The notes under the pieces are model-generated. The model saw nothing but the letters and a program-made list of their open reading frames with translations. It was not told where the DNA came from and did not search any database. From Noviherbaspirillum galbum (GTDB taxonomy: Bacteria > Pseudomonadota > Gammaproteobacteria > Burkholderiales > Burkholderiaceae_D), in assembly GCF_010974945.1 (NCBI RefSeq), contig NZ_JAAIVB010000079.1, positions 186,001-250,000 on the forward strand: a stretch of 64,000 bases of DNA, written 5' to 3'. The stretch's first letter is position 1, and every line of letters starts with the position of its first letter. Below are positions 1 to 8,661 of the stretch, in pieces. A program made the position numbers and the translations under genes.

Positions 1-944
1 ACCCGGTCACCGGCCTGTCGGTGTTCTTCATCGAACCGATCAAGGGATTGCGCGGCTGGTCCGAGGTGGGCCTGAAGGTCGCGCCGCTGCTGCTCATCGC
101 CGTCGGCCTCGCTATCTGCTTCCGGGCCAACGTGTTCAACATCGGCGCCGAAGGGCAGCTGGTGGTCGGCGCGATTTGCGGCGGCGCCGTCGGCCTCTAC
201 CTCGACCACGGCCAGGGCGGCGGGGCCGGCATGATCACGCTGATCCTGCTGGCCGGCGCGGCAGGCGGGATGGCATGGGCGGCGATCACCGCCTTCCTGC
301 GCGACCGCTTCAACGCCAACGAGATCCTCGTTTCCCTGATGCTGGTGTATGTCGCGCAGCTGCTGCTGTCGCTGCTGGTGCACGGCGTGCTGCGCGACCC
401 GAAGGGCTTCAATTTCCCGCAGTCGCGCATGCTGTCCGACGGCTTCCTGCTGCCCAACATCATCGCCGGCACCCGCCTGCACCTCGGCATCGTGTTCGCG
501 CTCCTGGCATCGCTGCTGGGCTGGGTGTACCTCTCGCGCAGCTTCGGCGGCTACCGCCTGCAGGTCGGCGGCATGGCGCCGGCGGCGGCACGCTACGCCG
601 GCTTTTCCTCGCGCAAGGCGCTCTGGACCTCGATGCTGATTTGCGGCGCACTCGCGGGAATCGCCGGCACGGCTGAAGTTCTCGGTCCCATCGGCCAGCT
701 CACGCCCTCGGTCTCGCCGGGTTACGGCTTCGCCGCGATCATCGTCGCGTATGTCGGGCGGCTGCATCCGGTGGGCGTGATCTTTTCCAGCTTCATCATG
801 GCGCTGTTCTACATCGGCGGCGAGCTCTCGCAGTCCCGCCTCGGCATGCCCAGCGCCATCACCGGCGTGTTCCAGGGCATCCTGCTGTTCTCGCTGCTGG
901 CCTGCGACGTGCTCATCCACTACAAATTGAGCTGGAGAAAATAA
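1..944 (+). CDS. ABC transporter permease, nucleoside/sugar class (5' partial)
   Basis: Inner-membrane permease of an ABC importer of the RbsC/NupP type that normally works with a BMP-family binding lipoprotein to import nucleosides or related solutes. The frame is open from base 3, so the true start is left of the window; the GTG at 21 lies inside conserved sequence and is not a credible start. Several hydrophobic segments are visible, plus the family motif NIGAEGQ in the N-terminal half and a Gly-rich GYGFAAIIVA stretch near the C-terminus. The stop TAA abuts the ATG of the next permease with no gap, so the two are translationally linked. The ATPase and binding-protein genes are presumably upstream. 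The substrate cannot be told from sequence. Confidence 0.9.
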   Translation, partial: PVTGLSVFFIEPIKGLRGWSEVGLKVAPLLLIAVGLAICFRANVFNIGAEGQLVVGAICGGAVGLYLDHGQGGGAGMITLILLAGAAGGMAWAAITAFLRDRFNANEILVSLMLVYVAQLLLSLLVHGVLRDPKGFNFPQSRMLSDGFLLPNIIAGTRLHLGIVFALLASLLGWVYLSRSFGGYRLQVGGMAPAAARYAGFSSRKALWTSMLICGALAGIAGTAEVLGPIGQLTPSVSPGYGFAAIIVAYVGRLHPVGVIFSSFIMALFYIGGELSQSRLGMPSAITGVFQGILLFSLLACDVLIHYKLSWRK

Positions 945-1859
945 ATGGATTCCCTCGCTCCCCTGATCGCGTCGTCCATCAATGCCGGCACGCCGCTCAT
1001 GCTGGCCGCGCTCGGCCTGCTCATCAATGAAAAATCCGGCGTGGTGAACCTCGGCGCGGAAGGCATGATGCTGGTGGCGGCCGTCGTCGGCTTCGCCACC
1101 ACGGTCACCACCGGCAGCGTGACGCTGGGTTTCGTGTGCGGCGCGCTGGCAGGCATGCTGCTCGCCGGCTTCTTCGCCCTGCTCACCGTCTGGCTCGGCA
1201 CCAACCAGTATGCGACCGGGCTGGCCCTGTCGCTGTTCGGCGGCGGCGCGTCGGCCTACATCGGCATCAAGTACGTCGGCAACAGCCTCGAAAACCCGAG
1301 GTTCGCCGTGCCTTTCCTGTCGGACATTCCCTTCGTCGGCACTGCCTTCTTCCGCCAGCATCCCATGGTGTATTTCTCTATCCTGCTGTGCGGCGCCATC
1401 ATCTGGTTCCTGTACCGCACCCGCGCCGGCCTGGTGCTGCGCGCGGTCGGGGAATCGCCGACCTCGGCCCATTCGCTGGGGTACGACGTGCGCCTGATCC
1501 GCCTCGGCGCGCTGCTGTTCGGCGGCGCCTGCTGCGGCCTGGCCGGCGCCTTCCTGTCGCTGGTCTACACGCCCCTGTGGGTGGAAGGCATGGTCGCCGG
1601 ACGCGGCTGGATCGCGCTCGCGCTGACCACCTTCGCCACCTGGCGGCCGGCGCGGGTGCTGATCGGCGCCTATCTCTTCGGCGGCGTCACCATCCTCACC
1701 TTCCACGTGCAGGGCCTCGGCGTGGCGATCGATTCCCAGCTGCTGTCGATGCTGCCTTACCTGGCAACGATCGTCGTTCTGGTGCTCATCTCGACCAACG
1801 CCAACTGGATCAAGCTCAACATGCCGGCCTCGCTGGGCAAGAACTTCAATCCCGGCTGA
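945..1859 (+). CDS. ABC transporter permease, nucleoside/sugar class
   Basis: Second membrane permease of the same importer, 304 residues, expected to heterodimerise with the preceding permease (NupP/NupQ or YufP/YufQ arrangement). The motif VVNLGAEGMM early in the protein is the counterpart of NIGAEGQ in the partner. About eight to nine hydrophobic helices are visible, with a GRGWIALAL stretch in the C-terminal third. The ATG starts on the base after the partner's stop codon. No T-rich hairpin follows, so the operon end is unclear; the next gene lies behind its own LexA-box promoter. Function follows from family membership and pairing; the substrate is unknown. Confidence 0.9.
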   Translation: MDSLAPLIASSINAGTPLMLAALGLLINEKSGVVNLGAEGMMLVAAVVGFATTVTTGSVTLGFVCGALAGMLLAGFFALLTVWLGTNQYATGLALSLFGGGASAYIGIKYVGNSLENPRFAVPFLSDIPFVGTAFFRQHPMVYFSILLCGAIIWFLYRTRAGLVLRAVGESPTSAHSLGYDVRLIRLGALLFGGACCGLAGAFLSLVYTPLWVEGMVAGRGWIALALTTFATWRPARVLIGAYLFGGVTILTFHVQGLGVAIDSQLLSMLPYLATIVVLVLISTNANWIKLNMPASLGKNFNPG

Positions 1860-1919
1860 ACCCGGCGATTTTTCGCAGATTTCTCGATTCAGCCCATGGA
1901 CAAAGGCTGAAAAATTTTA

Positions 1920-1939
1920 TACTGTATGCATGAACAGTA
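1920..1939. promoter_or_regulatory. LexA (SOS) box
   Basis: TACTGTATGCATGAACAGTA has the CTGT-N8-ACAG form of the gamma/betaproteobacterial LexA operator, including the flanking TA pairs of the consensus. It overlaps a plausible promoter: TATACT at 1918-1923, or TGGACA (1897-1902) with a 17-base spacer to TACTGT. This is the expected position for repression. The first gene downstream starts at 2021. Confidence 0.8.
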
Positions 1940-2020
1940 TCGGGATTTCGTGGTCCAAGGACCCATGCCGGACGCTGCCGCGGGTGGCGCCGGTCCCGGA
2001 ACGCGACGAGGAGATCTGCC

Positions 2021-2440
2021 ATGATGAAGCCTGGTTCCCTGGTGGGACGAAGCCGCTGGCCAAACCAGAATGCCCATCCCGACCACTGGCTCAAGCCGGT
2101 GTCCGGGCAGGTGCTCGACTTCTGCGACGTGAGGGCCTGGGCCAACAGCATCGATTTTCCGGAGGACGTGCCGCATGCGGGCGCGGTCATGGGGCATGCG
2201 CTCAAGCTGAAGGCGGAAGGCAGGCTGGACGGCCTCACGCCGGTGCTGTGGGACTTCGATACGCACCGCCGGGTATTCTGGGAGCGCACGGACAGCCTGC
2301 GGCCCTACGACGAAGACGTGATCCTGTGGCGCGCCGCCAAGGCCATGCGGCTCGACCAGATCGAACATCCGCGCCGCCGCCGCCAGCGCGACATCCGGGA
2401 ATTCCTGCCTGAAAAGCAGAAGCACCTCAGCTTCGCCTGA
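2021..2440 (+). CDS. Hypothetical protein, probably SOS-regulated
   Basis: I do not recognise a family for this 139-residue protein. It is soluble, with no signal peptide or membrane helix, Trp- and His-containing, and ends in a strongly basic segment (HPRRRRQRD) before the C-terminus, which could contact nucleic acid or a partner. Two adjacent ATG codons occur at the start; GAGGAG about 8 bases upstream supports this region as the initiation site. The only gene-proximal control element seen is the LexA box about 80 bases upstream, so induction by DNA damage is likely. It stands alone: permeases precede it and a doubtful short frame follows. Several overlapping frames in the same stretch look like shadows. 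Confidence 0.65.
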   Translation: MMKPGSLVGRSRWPNQNAHPDHWLKPVSGQVLDFCDVRAWANSIDFPEDVPHAGAVMGHALKLKAEGRLDGLTPVLWDFDTHRRVFWERTDSLRPYDEDVILWRAAKAMRLDQIEHPRRRRQRDIREFLPEKQKHLSFA

Positions 2441-2600
2441 CGTTGCTGGCGCGGGGGCTGGGCGGTGAATTTCGCGCGGCTATTCCCAGATGGAAATCTA
2501 TTAGGCGGGACTAATTTAGGTAGGTTCCTCCAATCGCGCTGTTACCATCTTGCCATCTGATACACAACTCGCAGCCGCCTGAACCGCCGCTGTCACGGTC

Positions 2601-2837
2601 ATGAATGCCATCCTCGCCGCACTTTACGAATCCCTGAGCGAACTGTTCTTCCAGGCCGTGTTCCGGCTGTTCGATCTGGCCAGCTCGCTGTTCTGGGGCC
2701 TCACCGGCGTCCTCCGTGCCGGAAAACGAGAGTGGGCAGCGATGTGCGACCGCCATGCGTTCCAGCAGGCATGCCGCGTGATGCGGCCGGTTCAGGTAGT
2801 GCCCCGCCGCCAGGCGCGGCTCGACTGGCGCCGCTGA
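2601..2837 (+). CDS. Possible small hydrophobic protein
   Basis: A 78-residue frame whose first 40 residues are amphipathic to hydrophobic (LFFQAVFRLFDLASSLFWGL) and whose tail is basic. It could be a small membrane-associated protein. No good ribosome-binding site precedes the ATG and I recognise no family, so this may be a chance frame. It lies between the LexA-box gene and the convergent yacG. Confidence 0.3.
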   Translation: MNAILAALYESLSELFFQAVFRLFDLASSLFWGLTGVLRAGKREWAAMCDRHAFQQACRVMRPVQVVPRRQARLDWRR

Positions 2838-2891
2838 TACCGAGCGCCGGAACTAGTGAAATTCATGGAAAGGCCGCAGCCTTAGGTGGAG

Positions 2892-2922
2892 AAAGCCCTG
2901 GTCGTGGATTACCGGGCCTTGT
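2892..2922 (-). terminator. Possible terminator after yacG
   Basis: An interrupted hairpin with arms around 2893-2902 and 2911-2920 (AAG.CCC.GGT against ACC.GGG.CTT) is followed, in minus-strand reading, by a short T-rich run. It lies 60-90 bases after the yacG stop and could end the pilBCD-coaE-zapD-yacG transcript. The stem has bulges, so the call is tentative. Confidence 0.4.
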
Positions 2923-2980
2923 AGGTCTCCAGGCATTCACCGCTCGGGTGACATGCTGCGAAAACGGGGAGGGCCAGCCC

Positions 2981-3157
2981 TCAGACGTCCTCGTCAAATT
3001 CCTTGGGCGGGTTCACCGCCGGGATCGTGTACTTTTCTTCCGCCCAGGCCCCAAGATCGATCTGCTTGCAGCGCTCCGAGCAGAACGGCCGAAACTTGTT
3101 CTGCTCCGTCCATTCCACCTTCTTGCCGCAGGTGGGGCAATCCACCAGGGTCGCCAT
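2981..3157 (-). CDS. yacG: DNA gyrase inhibitor YacG (zinc-ribbon protein)
   Basis: Small zinc-binding protein of 58 residues; the E. coli homologue binds GyrB and inhibits gyrase. Reading the minus strand from ATG at 3157 gives [16 protein letters not shown] and then [14 protein letters not shown]. The four zinc cysteines are C7, C10, C26 and C30, in the spacing CxxC-x15-CxxxC of the family. The acidic C-terminal tail (EFDEDV) is also typical. The gene is shorter than most ORF cut-offs and easy to miss. It follows zapD by 17 bases on the same strand, matching the conserved coaE-zapD-yacG order of beta- and gammaproteobacteria. Confidence 0.93.
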   Translation of the reverse strand: MATLVDCPTCGKKVEWTEQNKFRPFCSERCKQIDLGAWAEEKYTIPAVNPPKEFDEDV

Positions 3158-3174
3158 GTGTCACCTTGTCCAGT

Positions 3175-3930
3175 TTAAAAGTTGCAGAGGGTTAATTCGA
3201 AACTCACGTCGCTGTCGAAGGACTTGGGTTTCATGTCCCCATCCTGCGAGGTGAATCGAACCCAAAGCATATACTTATTTGCGGACATTTCAGGAATGGC
3301 GCCAAGCTGATCGTCGATCGCAAGGCGCAGCATCTGGTACACCTTTCCCTGGAGCATCTGCTGGTAGCTGCCGCCCGTCGCGATGGTGTTCGTCGAACGT
3401 CCGGATTCGCGCAGCAGGCGAAGCACGAGGGCGATCGCATCGAACAGGGGAACGAGCGGCGCGAACCAGCCAGAGATGTCGTTGAAGCGCTGTTCCGCCG
3501 ATCGGTGCTGCCAGGCGTAATAGGAAGGGAGATCGAATTCGCAGGCGCCGCCCGGGATGATGGTGCGGCCGCGTATGCTCATCAGCCATTCGTTGTCGCG
3601 CACGTTCTGCCCGGTCTTGCCCTGGGCGGACATGAGGGCCGCGCTGCAGCGGTCGACCTCGGCGATGACGGCGTCGAGCCGCTCCGCCTCGACCGCCGGA
3701 TTGGAGCGGAAGCCGAGCAGGGTCTGCTTCTGGCGCTCGAGTTCCTGCAGCAGGTCCGACTTCAGGTCGGCTCGACCCGCCACCTCCAGGATTTCAAAGA
3801 TGGTCGACAGGGCGACGTGATGCTGCTGCGGGTGTTCCTGGTGCAGAAAGAAAATGAATTTTTCGTAAAGATCTTCCAGCCGCAATAGCGTGCGAATACG
3901 CTCGTTGAAAGGGTATTCGTAGATGATCAA
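3175..3930 (-). CDS. zapD: Cell division protein ZapD
   Basis: Cytoplasmic FtsZ-associated protein that crosslinks FtsZ filaments and stabilises the Z ring. At 251 residues it has the usual family length and opens with the hallmark [20 protein letters not shown]. The start codon is TTG (3928-3930), supported by AAGGGA seven bases upstream; no ATG or GTG lies in frame nearby that would keep the conserved N-terminus intact. It sits between coaE and yacG, its standard neighbours. About 135 bases separate it from coaE, so it may have some independent transcription. Confidence 0.93.
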   Translation of the reverse strand: MIIYEYPFNERIRTLLRLEDLYEKFIFFLHQEHPQQHHVALSTIFEILEVAGRADLKSDLLQELERQKQTLLGFRSNPAVEAERLDAVIAEVDRCSAALMSAQGKTGQNVRDNEWLMSIRGRTIIPGGACEFDLPSYYAWQHRSAEQRFNDISGWFAPLVPLFDAIALVLRLLRESGRSTNTIATGGSYQQMLQGKVYQMLRLAIDDQLGAIPEMSANKYMLWVRFTSQDGDMKPKSFDSDVSFELTLCNF

Positions 3931-4065
3931 AATGACGTCCCTTGACTCTGGAGGTTGGGCTGTGAATTACGTGATTCTGAACGAAGCCATGAAAAAATAC
4001 AAATAGCGGATGGCGTCATTTCGCGCGCGCCGGATGGCCCGGCACAATGGATGATGCCGGTCGGG

Positions 4066-4701
4066 TCATGCGGAGCGCGCGGCGCCAAGATACATCGCAT
4101 GCAGGCGATCCACCTGCGGCACGAGGTCGATCACGTCGCCGTCGTTGCGGATGACGTCGTCGGCGGCGGCAAGGCGCTCGGCGCGCGTGGCCTGGGCCTG
4201 CATGATGGCCCGGACCTGCGATTCGGGGAGGCCGCTGCGGCTGATGACGCGGCGGATCTGCGTCTCTTCGCTGCAGTCCACGACCAGCACGCGCGAGACC
4301 CGCTCCTTCCAGTTGCGCGACTCCACGAGCAGGGGAACGGCGAACATCAGGTAGTCGCCCTGCGCGGCGGCCGCGGCGCGTTCGGTCTCGATGCGGATCA
4401 GGGGATGCAGGATCGCTTCGAGGCGCAGCTTGGCGCTCGGTTCATGGAAGACGTAGGCGCGCATCTTCGCGCGGTCCATGGCTCCCTCGGGCGTCAGGAA
4501 GGGTTCGCCGAATTCCGCGCGGATGGCGGGAATCGCCGCGCCCCCGGGCGTGGTCAGGGCATGGGCGATCTGGTCGGTGTCGATGATGGCAGCGCCGCGC
4601 GCGGCGAACATGTCGGCCACGGTGGACTTGCCGCTTCCGATGCCGCCGGTGAGGCCGACGGAAAAACGTGCGCCTTGCGTGCCGGTCGCCATCGCGCTCA
4701 C
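4066..4701 (-). CDS. coaE: Dephospho-CoA kinase
   Basis: Catalyses the last step of coenzyme A synthesis, ATP-dependent 3'-phosphorylation of dephospho-CoA, in the cytoplasm. The P-loop GGIGSGKST is near the N-terminus and is followed by the family's DTDQIAH motif. Length (211 residues from GTG 4701, or 208 from ATG 4692) is normal for the family. The GTG is one base after the pilD stop codon, so translation is likely coupled to pilD; either start is possible. Gene order pilD-coaE-zapD is conserved. Confidence 0.95.
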   Translation of the reverse strand: MSAMATGTQGARFSVGLTGGIGSGKSTVADMFAARGAAIIDTDQIAHALTTPGGAAIPAIRAEFGEPFLTPEGAMDRAKMRAYVFHEPSAKLRLEAILHPLIRIETERAAAAAQGDYLMFAVPLLVESRNWKERVSRVLVVDCSEETQIRRVISRSGLPESQVRAIMQAQATRAERLAAADDVIRNDGDVIDLVPQVDRLHAMYLGAARSA

Positions 4702-4702
4702 C

Positions 4703-5572
4703 TCAGGCGAAATGGCTCAGGTAGGCGTCGACGATCGCCTGGCCCCAGACGAGCGCGATGAAGCCCGCCCCGGCAAGATAGGGGCCGAAGGGGATCGGCT
4801 TGTCCCGGCCATGCCTGGCGAACAGGATGAGACCGAGGCCGACCGCCGCGCCGACCACCGACGACAGCATGATGATCGCCGGGAGCATTTTCCAGCCCAT
4901 CCAGGCACCCAGGGCCGCGAGCAGCTTGAAGTCGCCGAAGCCCATGCCTTCCTTGCCCGTCGTCAGTCTGAACAGCCAATACACCGACCACAGCACCAGG
5001 TAGCCGGCCGCCGCGCCGATGACAGCGTCCTGCAGCGGCACGAAGGTGGCGTTCAGGTTGAGCAGCAGGCCCGCCCACATCAAGGGCAGGGTCAGGTCGT
5101 CGGGCAACAGCTGGGTGTCGAGATCGATGAAGGTCATGGCGATCAGCATGAACAGCAGCAGCAGCGTCGACACGCCCGCCAGGCCGGAGCCGAAATGCCA
5201 GATCAGCCCCGCCGAGGCGATGCCGGTCAAGGCTTCCACCGCGGGATAGCGGGCCGAGATCGGCGCGCCGCAGCCAGCGCATTTGCCCCGCAGGAAAAGA
5301 TAGCTGATGACGGGAATGTTCTCGAGAGCAGTGATCTTGTGGCCGCAATGCGGGCAGGCCGAGCGCGGCAGGAACAGGTCGTAGCGGTCGGCGTGGGGCG
5401 GCGGCTCGCCGCGTTCTTCGGCCACGTGGTTGTCCCATTCGCGCTGCATCATGCGCGGCATGCGATGGATCACCACGTTCAGGAAGCTGCCGACGATCAG
5501 GCCGAAGATGCCGGCCACGACCGCGGGAAACACCGAGCCCGGAGGCTGGGAAAAGAGCAGCTCCAGCATCAA
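4703..5572 (-). CDS. pilD: Type IV prepilin peptidase / N-methyltransferase PilD
   Basis: Inner-membrane aspartic protease that cleaves the leader of type IV prepilins and methylates the new N-terminus. The N-terminal region carries the paired-cysteine zinc motif (CPHCGHKI and CAGCGAPIS), typical of the methyltransferase-competent form. Several hydrophobic helices follow, and the GxGD-type motif appears as [14 protein letters not shown], with the other catalytic Asp in the [11 protein letters not shown] segment. It is 289 residues, the normal length. Its ATG overlaps the pilC stop by four bases (ATGA), showing translational coupling. Confidence 0.96.
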   Translation of the reverse strand: MMLELLFSQPPGSVFPAVVAGIFGLIVGSFLNVVIHRMPRMMQREWDNHVAEERGEPPPHADRYDLFLPRSACPHCGHKITALENIPVISYLFLRGKCAGCGAPISARYPAVEALTGIASAGLIWHFGSGLAGVSTLLLLFMLIAMTFIDLDTQLLPDDLTLPLMWAGLLLNLNATFVPLQDAVIGAAAGYLVLWSVYWLFRLTTGKEGMGFGDFKLLAALGAWMGWKMLPAIIMLSSVVGAAVGLGLILFARHGRDKPIPFGPYLAGAGFIALVWGQAIVDAYLSHFA

Positions 5573-6792
5573 ACCACCGCGCCCAGCTTGAAGATCGGCA
5601 GGTACATCGACACCACTAGCCCGCCGATGACCACGCCGAGGAAGGCCATGATGAATGGCTCCATCAGCGACGACAGCGAATCCACCGCTTCATCGACTTC
5701 GCTTTCGTAGAAGTCGGCGACCTTGCTCAGCATCTGGTCGAGGGCGCCGGATTCCTCGCCGATCGCGACCATCTGCGTCACCATGTTGGGGAAGACGTCG
5801 GCGTTCTGCATGGCGGACGTCAGGCTGGTGCCGGTGCTGACCTCGACCTGTATCCTCTTGGTGGCGTCGACGTAGATCGAATTGCCCGAGGCGCCGCCGA
5901 CCGAGTCGAGCGATTCCACCAGCGGCACGCCGGCGGCGAACATAGTCGCCAAGGTGCGGGTCCAGCGCGCGATGGTGGCCTTGCGGATCACTTCTCCGAA
6001 GATCGGAAGCTGCAGCAGCACGCGGTCCATGACCCGCTGCACTTTCGGGGATCGCTTCCAGGCCTGCAGGAACATGTAGATGCCGCCGCCGATGGTGCCG
6101 AAGATGATGTACCAGAACTTCACGAAGAAATCCGATATCGCCATCACCATCAGCGTGGGCGCAGGCAGGTCGGCGCCGAAGCTCTTGAACACGTCCTTGA
6201 AGGCGGGAACCACCCAGATCATGATCACCGAGGTCACGACGAAGGCGACCACGATGATGGAGATCGGATAGAACAGGGCCGACTTGATCTTGCCCTTGAT
6301 GGCCTGCGTCTTTTCCTTGTAGATGGCAAGGCGGGTCAGCAGGTCCTCGAGGATACCCGCCTGCTCGCCGGCCGCGACCAGGTTGCAGAAGAGGTTGTCG
6401 AAATAGAGCGGATACTTGCGGAAGGCCTGGTTCAGGCTGGAACCGGTCTCGATGTCGGTGCGGATGTCCTGGATCAGCTTGGCCACCGACGGATTGGAAT
6501 GCCCCTTGGCGACGATGTCGAAGGACTGCAACAGCGGCACGCCGGCCTTCATCATGGTGGCAAGCTGGCGGGTGAACAGGGTGATGTCCTTGTCGGTGAT
6601 CTTCTTGCCGCTCTTGAAGCTCCGCTTCTTGATCTTGGTCACCAGGATGCCCTGGCGTCGCAGCGTGACGTTGACCACGGTTTCGCTCACCGCGCGCAGT
6701 TCGCCCTTGACCGACTTGCCCGACTTGTCCTTGCCTTCCCAGGCAAACACGATTTCATTCGCGCCTGAACCCTTGCCTGCGGCTGTTGCCAT
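5569..6792 (-). CDS. pilC: Type IV pilus inner-membrane platform protein PilC
   Basis: Polytopic inner-membrane platform of the type IV pilus machine, linking the cytoplasmic ATPases to pilin assembly. The 407-residue protein shows the duplicated T2SSF domain: each half has a LxxQLATMMKAGVPLLQSF-like cytoplasmic segment followed by membrane helices (the second half has TLATMFAAGVPLVESLD). Length fits PilC homologues. It lies 12 bases after pilB and overlaps pilD by four bases, forming the pilBCD operon. Confidence 0.96.
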   Translation of the reverse strand: MATAAGKGSGANEIVFAWEGKDKSGKSVKGELRAVSETVVNVTLRRQGILVTKIKKRSFKSGKKITDKDITLFTRQLATMMKAGVPLLQSFDIVAKGHSNPSVAKLIQDIRTDIETGSSLNQAFRKYPLYFDNLFCNLVAAGEQAGILEDLLTRLAIYKEKTQAIKGKIKSALFYPISIIVVAFVVTSVIMIWVVPAFKDVFKSFGADLPAPTLMVMAISDFFVKFWYIIFGTIGGGIYMFLQAWKRSPKVQRVMDRVLLQLPIFGEVIRKATIARWTRTLATMFAAGVPLVESLDSVGGASGNSIYVDATKRIQVEVSTGTSLTSAMQNADVFPNMVTQMVAIGEESGALDQMLSKVADFYESEVDEAVDSLSSLMEPFIMAFLGVVIGGLVVSMYLPIFKLGAVV

Positions 6793-6804
6793 GATGTCCT
6801 CTCT

Positions 6805-8535
6805 TTATTCGTTGGTGCAGCCCAGCACTTCTTCCAGGCTGGTGAGGCCTTGCCTGACCTTCACCAGGCCCGCCTGGCGCAAGGTCTTCACGCCTTCCCG
6901 CTTGGACTGGGCTTCGATTTCCATCGCCGTGCCATGCGACAGGATGATGCGTTCGATTTCCTCGGAAATGGGCATGATCTGGTAGATGCCGACGCGCCCC
7001 TTGTAGCCGCTGCCTGTGCAGCGCTCGCAGCCGACCGGCTTGTACGTGACCCAGCTGCCGTCGAGTTCGTCCTCGGTGAAGCCGGCTTCGAGCAGCGCTT
7101 CGTCAGGAATGATGGTGGGCTGCTTGCAGGTGCAAAGCCGGCGCGCCAGGCGTTGCGCGGTAATCATGATGACCGAGGACGCGATGTTGAACGGCGCCAC
7201 GCCCATGTTCATCAGGCGCGTCAGGGTCGACGGCGCGTCGTTGGTGTGCAGCGTCGAGAAAACCATGTGGCCTGTCTGCGCGGCCTTGATCGCGATGTCG
7301 GCGGTTTCGAGGTCGCGGATTTCGCCGACCATGATGATGTCCGGATCCTGCCGCAGGAAGGCTTTCAGGGCGGCCGCGAAGGTCAGGCCGGCGCGGTCGT
7401 TGACGTTGACCTGGTTGACGCCCGGGAGGTTGATTTCCGCAGGGTCTTCGGCGGTGGAGATGTTGATGCCCGGCTTGTTCAGGATGTTCAGGCAGGTGTA
7501 GAGCGACACCGTCTTGCCCGAGCCGGTCGGGCCGGTCACCAGCACCATGCCGTAGGGCCGCTGGATCGCGTTCAGCAGCAATTCCTTCTGGTCGGGATCG
7601 TAGCCGAGCGCGTCGATGCCGAGCTGCGCCTGGCTGGGATCGAGGATACGCATCACGATCTTTTCGCCGAACAGCGTGGGCAGGGTGCTGACGCGGAAGT
7701 CGATGGCGCGGTTCTTGGTCAGCACCAGCTTCATGCGGCCGTCCTGCGGCACCCGCTTCTCTGAAATGTCGAGCTTGGAAATCACCTTGATGCGCGACGC
7801 CAGCTTTTCCTTGATGGCGATCGGCGGCTGGGCGATCTCGCGCAGCACGCCGTCGACGCGGAAGCGGATACGGTAGAACTTTTCGAAGGGTTCGAAGTGA
7901 AGATCCGAGGCGCCCATGTTGATGGCGTCGGTCAGGATCTTTTGCAGGAAACGCACCACCGGGGCGTCGTCGACATCGGCGGTGATGTTGTCGCTGGCCG
8001 GCGCGTTGCCCAGGTCTTCTTCCGGAAAGTCCGCTTCCAGTTCGTTGCCGATCAGCTCGTTGAGGCTCTGCTCGGAGGTCTGGCCGAATTTCTCGATCAG
8101 CTTCAGCAGGGCGCCATGCTCGACGATGACCGGTTCCACCGTCAGTTCGGTCTGGAACTTGATCTGGTCCAGAGCATGGATGTTCGTGGGATCGGACGTG
8201 GCCACCGACAGCTTGTTGCCGCGCTTGCCGAGGGCCACGACCCTTTCCTTCTCCATCAGCTTGTGGTCAAGCAGCTTTTCGGGGAAATAGGCGTGATTGA
8301 ACGAGGCGAGATCGAGGACGGGGTAGCCGAAGGTTTCGGAGCAGAACGCCGCGAGCGCCTTGTGGGTCAGGAGATTGCTGGCCAGCAGGGCGTCGATGAA
8401 GGGCGTTTTGTCGGTCTGGCATTGTTTCAGCAAAGCCTCGGCCTGCTGGGCGGACACGCGTCCGGCCTGCACCAATGCGCGGGCAAGTCCCGAAACGCCG
8501 GAAGCTGCCGCCTGACTGGGTAGAACTGCCGCCAT
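6805..8535 (-). CDS. pilB: Type IV pilus assembly ATPase PilB
   Basis: Hexameric cytoplasmic ATPase that drives pilus extension. The 576-residue protein has an N-terminal MshEN-like domain, then the GspE/PilB core: Walker A GPTGSGKTVSLY, a Walker B-like segment IIMVGEIRDLETADIA, the His-box TGHMVFSTLHTNDA, and a C-terminal zinc module with CTCKQP and CERCTGSGYKGR. The ATG at 8535 gives a normal N-terminus. It is first gene of pilBCD, behind a promoter candidate that carries two dyads (8581-8594 and 8607-8628). Confidence 0.97.
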   Translation of the reverse strand: MAAVLPSQAAASGVSGLARALVQAGRVSAQQAEALLKQCQTDKTPFIDALLASNLLTHKALAAFCSETFGYPVLDLASFNHAYFPEKLLDHKLMEKERVVALGKRGNKLSVATSDPTNIHALDQIKFQTELTVEPVIVEHGALLKLIEKFGQTSEQSLNELIGNELEADFPEEDLGNAPASDNITADVDDAPVVRFLQKILTDAINMGASDLHFEPFEKFYRIRFRVDGVLREIAQPPIAIKEKLASRIKVISKLDISEKRVPQDGRMKLVLTKNRAIDFRVSTLPTLFGEKIVMRILDPSQAQLGIDALGYDPDQKELLLNAIQRPYGMVLVTGPTGSGKTVSLYTCLNILNKPGINISTAEDPAEINLPGVNQVNVNDRAGLTFAAALKAFLRQDPDIIMVGEIRDLETADIAIKAAQTGHMVFSTLHTNDAPSTLTRLMNMGVAPFNIASSVIMITAQRLARRLCTCKQPTIIPDEALLEAGFTEDELDGSWVTYKPVGCERCTGSGYKGRVGIYQIMPISEEIERIILSHGTAMEIEAQSKREGVKTLRQAGLVKVRQGLTSLEEVLGCTNE

Positions 8536-8577
8536 ACAGTATGGGTGAACCTAGAAAATGCACTCAAGTAACGTTAG

Positions 8578-8606
8578 ATAATGCCTATAGGCATCTGATT
8601 TGTAAA
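8578..8606 (-). promoter_or_regulatory. Candidate pilB promoter
   Basis: On the minus strand, TTTACA (8601-8606) and CATTAT (8578-8583) are separated by 17 bases, matching sigma-70 at 5/6 and 4/6 positions. The predicted start would leave a leader of roughly 35 bases before the pilB ATG. The spacer contains the 14-bp palindrome at 8581-8594. Confidence 0.5.
8581..8594. promoter_or_regulatory. Perfect 14-bp palindrome in pilB promoter
   Basis: ATGCCTATAGGCAT is self-complementary over all 14 bases and overlaps the proposed -10 hexamer and spacer of pilB, where a repressor would block initiation. I do not recognise it as a known operator. Confidence 0.45.
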
Positions 8607-8628
8607 GGTAATGTCATTGACTGTTACC
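8607..8628. promoter_or_regulatory. Interrupted dyad upstream of pilB -35
   Basis: GGTAA and TTACC arms (8607-8611, 8624-8628) enclose a second inverted pair, GTCA-T-TGAC (8613-8621). It abuts the proposed -35 of pilB, a typical activator position. It could instead form an RNA hairpin at the 3' end of the upstream gene's transcript. Confidence 0.4.
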
Positions 8629-8661
8629 TTGGCGGAACGCCTGCGCCGACGGGCGGTCGGT

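Noticed and set aside
2732-3254. Plus-strand frames opposite yacG and the end of zapD
   Set aside because: Overlapped by the clearly conserved minus-strand yacG with its four zinc cysteines.
4478-5710. 410-codon plus-strand frame opposite pilD/pilC
   Set aside because: Repetitive Gln/Arg/His-rich translation with no domain; it is the antisense shadow of well-supported pil genes in GC-rich DNA.
8523-8545. Possible second LexA box at the pilB start (ATACAGTATGG)
   Set aside because: One half matches but the CTG/CAG halves are two bases too close for CTGT-N8-ACAG.
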